From: JAIVJZ01 sp036386515
GTDB lineage: Bacteria > Acidobacteriota > Blastocatellia > Pyrinomonadales > Pyrinomonadaceae
Direction of reading: 5' to 3'
Length of the DNA: 64,000 bases
Assembly (NCBI GenBank): GCA_036386515.1
Contig: DASVVO010000024.1
Location: 11,000-74,999 of the forward strand
Shown here: positions 60,628-64,000 of the stretch, piece after piece
Position numbering within the stretch: position 1 is the first letter of the stretch
Layout: each line of letters starts with the position of its first letter
Made by a program: the position numbers and the translations under genes
The notes under the pieces: model-generated
What the model saw: the letters and a program-made list of their open reading frames with translations, nothing else
What the model was told of the DNA's origin: nothing
The model's database searches: none

Positions 60628-61968
60628 ATGAAACTCAACCCCGCCACCGTTCTCAAACGCCGCCCCTACCTTCGCCTCTCGCTCAATTCGAGCGACGAAG
60701 TGGAGGTGTCGGTCGAAGGCCGGGCGATCAAATGCGGGCTGCACACGCTCGCCGTCCTCGAACTCTTTTCCCGGCCGCTCTCCGTCGCCGACGCCATCAA
60801 GCAACTCGGCGCGCGTTACGCGGCGCAGGAACGCGTGGCGGCCATCGCCACGCTCTTTCGGCTCCAGGAGGGCGGCGCGCTCCGCGACGTTTCCGCGCGC
60901 GACGATGCCGCGACGAGCGCGGCGCGCGATGCGGGCGCGGCGCCGCGCGACGACGACGCTCCGGTTGAAATTCTCGCCGCTGAAAATCTCCCCGCCGACG
61001 AAATCTACTTCGAGTGCGCGCTCGACGATGCGACGCGCGACCTGATTCCATACCGCGAGCGCGACGAACGCGACGGTCTTCTTTCAACAGCGTCGCTCGA
61101 TGCGCTGGAACTCAACCCGCGCCTCGACCTGCAAACGGGCGACGATGCGCCCGCCCTCCTGTCCGCGCGGCTCTCCTTTCTCGACCGTTTTTCCCCGCGC
61201 CGCCCGCTCCTCTGGGTCGAAGATGCGGGCACGCAGACGCTCGCGCCCTACTGGCTCGACCCGCGACAGGCGCACGCGGTCGAACAACTGCGATTGGGGA
61301 CGATCACGCCCGCCGAACTCGACACGGAAACCCGTGTGCGTTTCGCGGAGGCGCGCATTTTGATCGCGCCGGAGGGGGAAGCGGCGCGCGCGGCAGAATG
61401 GCAACGCGCTTGCGAAGACTTGCGGCGCGATCTGCAAATCGAACAGCACGCCGTGCTGCGCCGCATCATCGCCCCGCTGCAACTGGCGGCATTGCGTCGC
61501 TACTTCCGCGCGCTCGACGCGGGCGGCCGTCTCCGGGCGAGCAGCAACAAACACTACGCGCACCGCCGCCGCTCCGTCTACGACGAGGAGACGGCGCGCT
61601 TCGTGCAGCGGCAGATCGCGCCGCTCGTGAATCGCATCACGCCCGCGCCCGTCCGGCCATCACACTGTCAGGTGTCCGTCTATCAACCCGGCGCGTTTTT
61701 GCGTCGTCACAAGGATCAGCCGCAATACGTCTGGAATCTCTCGCTCGTCGTGGATGCGGAACCGGAGTTGGAAGCGGCGCGCGCGTGGCCGATCTGCGTG
61801 GAAGTGGAGGGGCGGGCGCGGGAGGTGCGCCTGGAGATCGGCGACGCCGTGCTCTATCGCGGCTCGGAATTTACACACTGGCGCGACGTGCTGCCCGACG
61901 GTCAATCCGTCACGCTGCTGTTCTGTTTCTTCTCTCCCGCCGACGCAGAGTCCGCGCAAACATCTTAG
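60628..61968 (+). CDS. Two-domain protein: PqqD/RRE-like N-terminus and 2OG-Fe(II)-oxygenase-like C-terminus
   Basis: A 446-residue protein. Residues ~1-85 look like a winged-helix PqqD/RiPP-recognition-type domain (LKRRPYLRLSLNSSDEVEVS … LEL FSRPLSVADAIKQL). The C-terminal third (~270-440) is a double-stranded beta-helix of the prolyl-hydroxylase type with iron ligands H361-x-D363 (RRHKDQP) and H417 (FTHWRD). The Arg that normally binds 2-oxoglutarate (GxR) is Ser427 here, so cosubstrate binding may differ. A 91-residue protein gene follows at 62054 and could be its substrate. Function inferred only. Confidence 0.72.
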   Translation: MKLNPATVLKRRPYLRLSLNSSDEVEVSVEGRAIKCGLHTLAVLELFSRPLSVADAIKQLGARYAAQERVAAIATLFRLQEGGALRDVSARDDAATSAARDAGAAPRDDDAPVEILAAENLPADEIYFECALDDATRDLIPYRERDERDGLLSTASLDALELNPRLDLQTGDDAPALLSARLSFLDRFSPRRPLLWVEDAGTQTLAPYWLDPRQAHAVEQLRLGTITPAELDTETRVRFAEARILIAPEGEAARAAEWQRACEDLRRDLQIEQHAVLRRIIAPLQLAALRRYFRALDAGGRLRASSNKHYAHRRRSVYDEETARFVQRQIAPLVNRITPAPVRPSHCQVSVYQPGAFLRRHKDQPQYVWNLSLVVDAEPELEAARAWPICVEVEGRAREVRLEIGDAVLYRGSEFTHWRDVLPDGQSVTLLFCFFSPADAESAQTS

Positions 61969-62053
61969 GGTCGGTGGACACGCCCGCACAGTCTGTGCCA
62001 CAATTCCGGCTCAACAAACAAGCGAATTAAAATCAAATTTTGAGGGGAACACG

Positions 62054-62329
62054 ATGTCAGAAAATGAGAACGCGATAGGCGCGACGGCCGCGACGCCGGA
62101 CGCGCAAACCGGCGGCGATGGCGATGCGACGACAACCGGCGAGACGGCGACCGACGCCGCGCCCGCCAGCACGGAAGAGATCACTTATCACGCCGTCGAA
62201 AAAGACGGGCAGGTCACCGCCCTCTGGGAGATGCAGGGGCGCAAGCACCTGCGCACCATCGACCCCCGCTCACGTCAGGGACAGGAAATCCTGCGTCTCT
62301 ACACCGCCGAGCACCACGACGAGCAATAG
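62054..62329 (+). CDS. Small acidic protein next to the oxygenase
   Basis: A 91-residue protein with GAGGGG 5 bases before the ATG. An Ala/Thr/Gly/Asp-rich disordered N-terminus (1-43) leads to a compact basic C-terminal part (ITYHAVEKDGQVTALWEMQG, then RKHLRTIDPRSRQGQEILRL). The leader-plus-core look and neighbouring RRE-like oxygenase suggest a modification substrate, but no evidence beyond context. The heptamer array begins at the last base of its stop codon. Confidence 0.6.
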   Translation: MSENENAIGATAATPDAQTGGDGDATTTGETATDAAPASTEEITYHAVEKDGQVTALWEMQGRKHLRTIDPRSRQGQEILRLYTAEHHDEQ

Positions 62330-62405
62330 TGACAAGTGACAGGTGACAAGTTAAAACAAACTGCCTCGCTTTAACCTGTCACTTGTCACCTGTCACCTGT
62401 CACTT
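62329..62405. repeat. Heptamer hairpin array, unit GTGACAG
   Basis: Left arm gtgacaa, gtgacag, gtgacaa from 62329. Right arm 62375-62405: cctgtca, cttgtca, cctgtca, cctgtca, ctt. The left arm shares a base with the stop of the small acidic gene, and the right arm encodes the last residues (VSDR) and the TGA stop of the convergent dehydrogenase gene. Confidence 0.92.
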
Positions 62406-63346
62406 ACTAAATTCCTTCCTTCGCCTCCGACGAACGCCTCGATGTTGTCTATGAGTTGGTCGGCGAGCGACTGCATGGCCTGAAGGCTCGCCCACGCGAC
62501 GTGAGGCGTGACGATCAGGTTCGGCAGGTCGAGTTCGAGCAGCGCGTTGCCTTCGCGCGGCGGCTCGCCGCTCAGGACATCCACGCCCGCGCCCGCGATC
62601 ACGCCCGCGCGCAACGCTTCGACGAGTGCGGCTTCATCCACCACCCCGCCCCGCGCGCAATTAATCAACAGGGCTGTCGGTCGCATCCGGGCGAGTTCCG
62701 CCGCGCCGATGAGGTTTCGCGTCTCGTCGTTGAGCGGCGTGTGCAGCGTGAGGATGTCGCTCTCCCGCAAGACTTCCGCGAAGGGCGTGCGCCCCGCCCG
62801 CGCGACGGCCGCGCCTTTGCGCTCGGCGACGAGCGTGTGCATGCCGAGGGCGCGGGCCAGATGCTCCACGGCGCGGCCGAGCGCGCCGTGGCCGATGATG
62901 CCGAGCGTCGAGCCGTGCAGATCGCGGATCGGGTGCGTGAGCAGGCAAAACTGCTCCGCACGTTGCCACGCGCCTACGCGCAAGTCGCTCCGGTAGCTCA
63001 AGAGGTTGCGGCGCAGCGCAAGGATGAGCATGAGGACGTGTTCGGGCAGCGTGTGCGTCGCGTAGCCGCGCACGTTCGAGACACTGACGCCGCGCTCGCG
63101 GCAACTCTTGAGGTCTAGATTGTCCGTGCCCGTCGCCGCGACCGCGATCAACTTGAGCGCGGGCAACCGCGCGAGTTCCGCGTCGCCTATCCTGACCTTG
63201 TTGACGATGGCGATGCTCGCCCCCGCGAGGCGTTCGACGACCTCGGAGGGGCGCGTCTGCGCATACTCGCGCCACTCATGCGCGAAGGCGGGCGGCCTGA
63301 CATCCGCCGTGAGCGTGTTGCGATCCAGAAAGACGATTCGTTCCAT
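62393..63346 (-). CDS. NAD-dependent D-2-hydroxyacid dehydrogenase
   Basis: A 317-residue enzyme reducing 2-ketoacids or oxidising D-2-hydroxyacids, closest in look to glycerate/hydroxypyruvate reductases. Motifs: IAVAATGTDNLDL, nucleotide-binding LGIIGHGALGRAVEHLARALG, INCARGGVVDEAAL (catalytic Arg) and IVTPHVAWAS (His). Its final residues and stop codon come from a heptamer repeat. It is 29 bases downstream of a DASS-type transporter on the same strand, so it may process an imported organic acid. Confidence 0.93.
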   Translation of the reverse strand: MERIVFLDRNTLTADVRPPAFAHEWREYAQTRPSEVVERLAGASIAIVNKVRIGDAELARLPALKLIAVAATGTDNLDLKSCRERGVSVSNVRGYATHTLPEHVLMLILALRRNLLSYRSDLRVGAWQRAEQFCLLTHPIRDLHGSTLGIIGHGALGRAVEHLARALGMHTLVAERKGAAVARAGRTPFAEVLRESDILTLHTPLNDETRNLIGAAELARMRPTALLINCARGGVVDEAALVEALRAGVIAGAGVDVLSGEPPREGNALLELDLPNLIVTPHVAWASLQAMQSLADQLIDNIEAFVGGEGRNLVSDR

Positions 63347-63375
63347 AGTTCTCTTCGAGGCGTGAACTTTAAACC

Positions 63376-64000
63376 TCAGCGCAGGAAGGGCACGAGCAGG
63401 CGCACGAGGACGACGATCACGAAGACGCCGACCACGTCGAGCAGCAGGCCGTAGCGAATCATGCGCGCGAGGGGGATGTAGCCCGAACCGTAGACGATGG
63501 CGTTGCAGGGCGTGGAGACGGGGAGCATGAAGCCGAGGCTCGCGCCCATCGTCGCGCCGAGCGCGGGCTCAAGCGGGTCCGCGCCCTGCGCCTTCGCGAT
63601 GGCGATGACGACGGGGACGACCATGTTCGCCGACGCCGTGTTCGAGGTCGCCTCCGAGGTGACGACCGCCACCACCACCGACGCGAAGAGCAGCCCCGTC
63701 CCGCCCCCCACGGGCAGCAGCCCCGTCAGCCCGCGCCCGACCGCCTCGGCCAGCCCCGTCTGGAACGACAGCACGCCCAAAGCGAACCCGCCGCCGTAGA
63801 GCAGCACGACGCCCCAGTCGATCTTGACCGCCTCTTCCCAGTTGATGGCGCGCGCGCCCGCGTCGCCCGGGAGCAGGAACAACAGCGACGCGCCGACGAC
63901 CGCGGCGACGGCCTCCGGGACGCTGCCGTTGACGAACTTGTAGGCGGCGCTCTGGTCGCCCGCGAAGAGCGCGACGAGGCCGGGCACGACCCAGAGCGCG
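63376..64000 (-). CDS. DASS/SLC13-type divalent-anion:sodium symporter, 5' end outside window
   Basis: Only the C-terminal ~208 residues are in the window; the frame runs through the right edge (ALWVVPGLVALFAG). The DASS signatures SNTASANMVVPV and MLPVSTPCNAIVYGSG, which build the sodium and carboxylate sites, are present, as are several membrane helices. The family imports dicarboxylates or sulfate. The adjacent hydroxyacid dehydrogenase suggests a carboxylate substrate. Confidence 0.88.
   Translation of the reverse strand, partial: ALWVVPGLVALFAGDQSAAYKFVNGSVPEAVAAVVGASLLFLLPGDAGARAINWEEAVKIDWGVVLLYGGGFALGVLSFQTGLAEAVGRGLTGLLPVGGGTGLLFASVVVAVVTSEATSNTASANMVVPVVIAIAKAQGADPLEPALGATMGASLGFMLPVSTPCNAIVYGSGYIPLARMIRYGLLLDVVGVFVIVVLVRLLVPFLR

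Overview
The window is high-GC bacterial chromosome with dense genes on both strands, short intergenic gaps and weak or missing Shine-Dalgarno (SD) motifs at several genes. The gene mix is a giant FG-GAP/Calx-beta/DUF4214 surface protein, an EgtB-EgtD-EgtA ergothioneine cluster, a Pkn-type kinase with TPRs, many secreted beta-propellers, a CruA-like flavoprotein and a DUF1015-SerA-SerC serine cluster. It fits Acidobacteriota, most likely class Blastocatellia. That placement is inferred from gene content; there is no rRNA here to confirm it.

Layout. 0-8 kb: a clipped upstream gene with a strong terminator, an 1814-residue secreted beta-propeller/Calx-beta protein, a response-regulator remnant and an M15-fold secreted peptidase. 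8-13 kb: polyphosphate kinase, a secreted kinase-like protein and a DUF4956 membrane protein. 13-19 kb: secreted PTP-type phosphatase, an overlooked 59-residue zinc ribbon, PrcB-like protein, small HTH protein with a candidate leaderless promoter, phospholipase-D-type synthase, EEP hydrolase and MscL with a zinc-ribbon tail. 19-24 kb: ergothioneine genes. 24-31 kb: YeaQ-type membrane protein, CruA-like flavoprotein, and a Ser/Thr kinase-TPR protein followed by two small proteins that share an EGDPPIIIQGGGS core. 31-40 kb: RRM protein, M28 peptidase, TolB-like propeller, serC, SDR, a PIN-domain pair, serA and DUF1015. 40-45 kb: sialidase-like protein, a Spy/CpxP-like protein behind a MerR-type 20-bp-spacer promoter, pterin dehydratase, then an AT-rich two-gene cassette bracketed by two copies of a ~97-bp terminal-inverted-repeat element. 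45-50 kb: VWA and AAA+ genes separated by toxin-antitoxin-like genes. 50-64 kb: Nudix-MBL fusion, HtrA, MscS, sulfite-oxidase-like enzyme, TIMP-like protein, S8 protease, PQQ-type propeller, a 2OG-oxygenase-like protein with a small partner, a 2-hydroxyacid dehydrogenase and a clipped DASS transporter.

Two structural signals stand out. First, at least eleven intergenic loci carry short tandem repeats with a 7-nt (or 3x7 = 21-nt) period, almost always as two arms that are reverse complements. The unit differs between loci (CAGAGGT, TTTCAGG, GGGAAAA, CAGTGGT, CAGAATG, GTGACAG and others) but the architecture is constant. Several arrays sit directly against start or stop codons. Second, the AT-rich cassette at 43.3-45.1 kb encodes a long helical protein and a small protein with a C-terminal membrane anchor. 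Neither is recognisable, and the cassette looks like a recent arrival. It is the best candidate here for an undescribed system. The kinase plus GDPPIIIQGGGS peptides is a second candidate.
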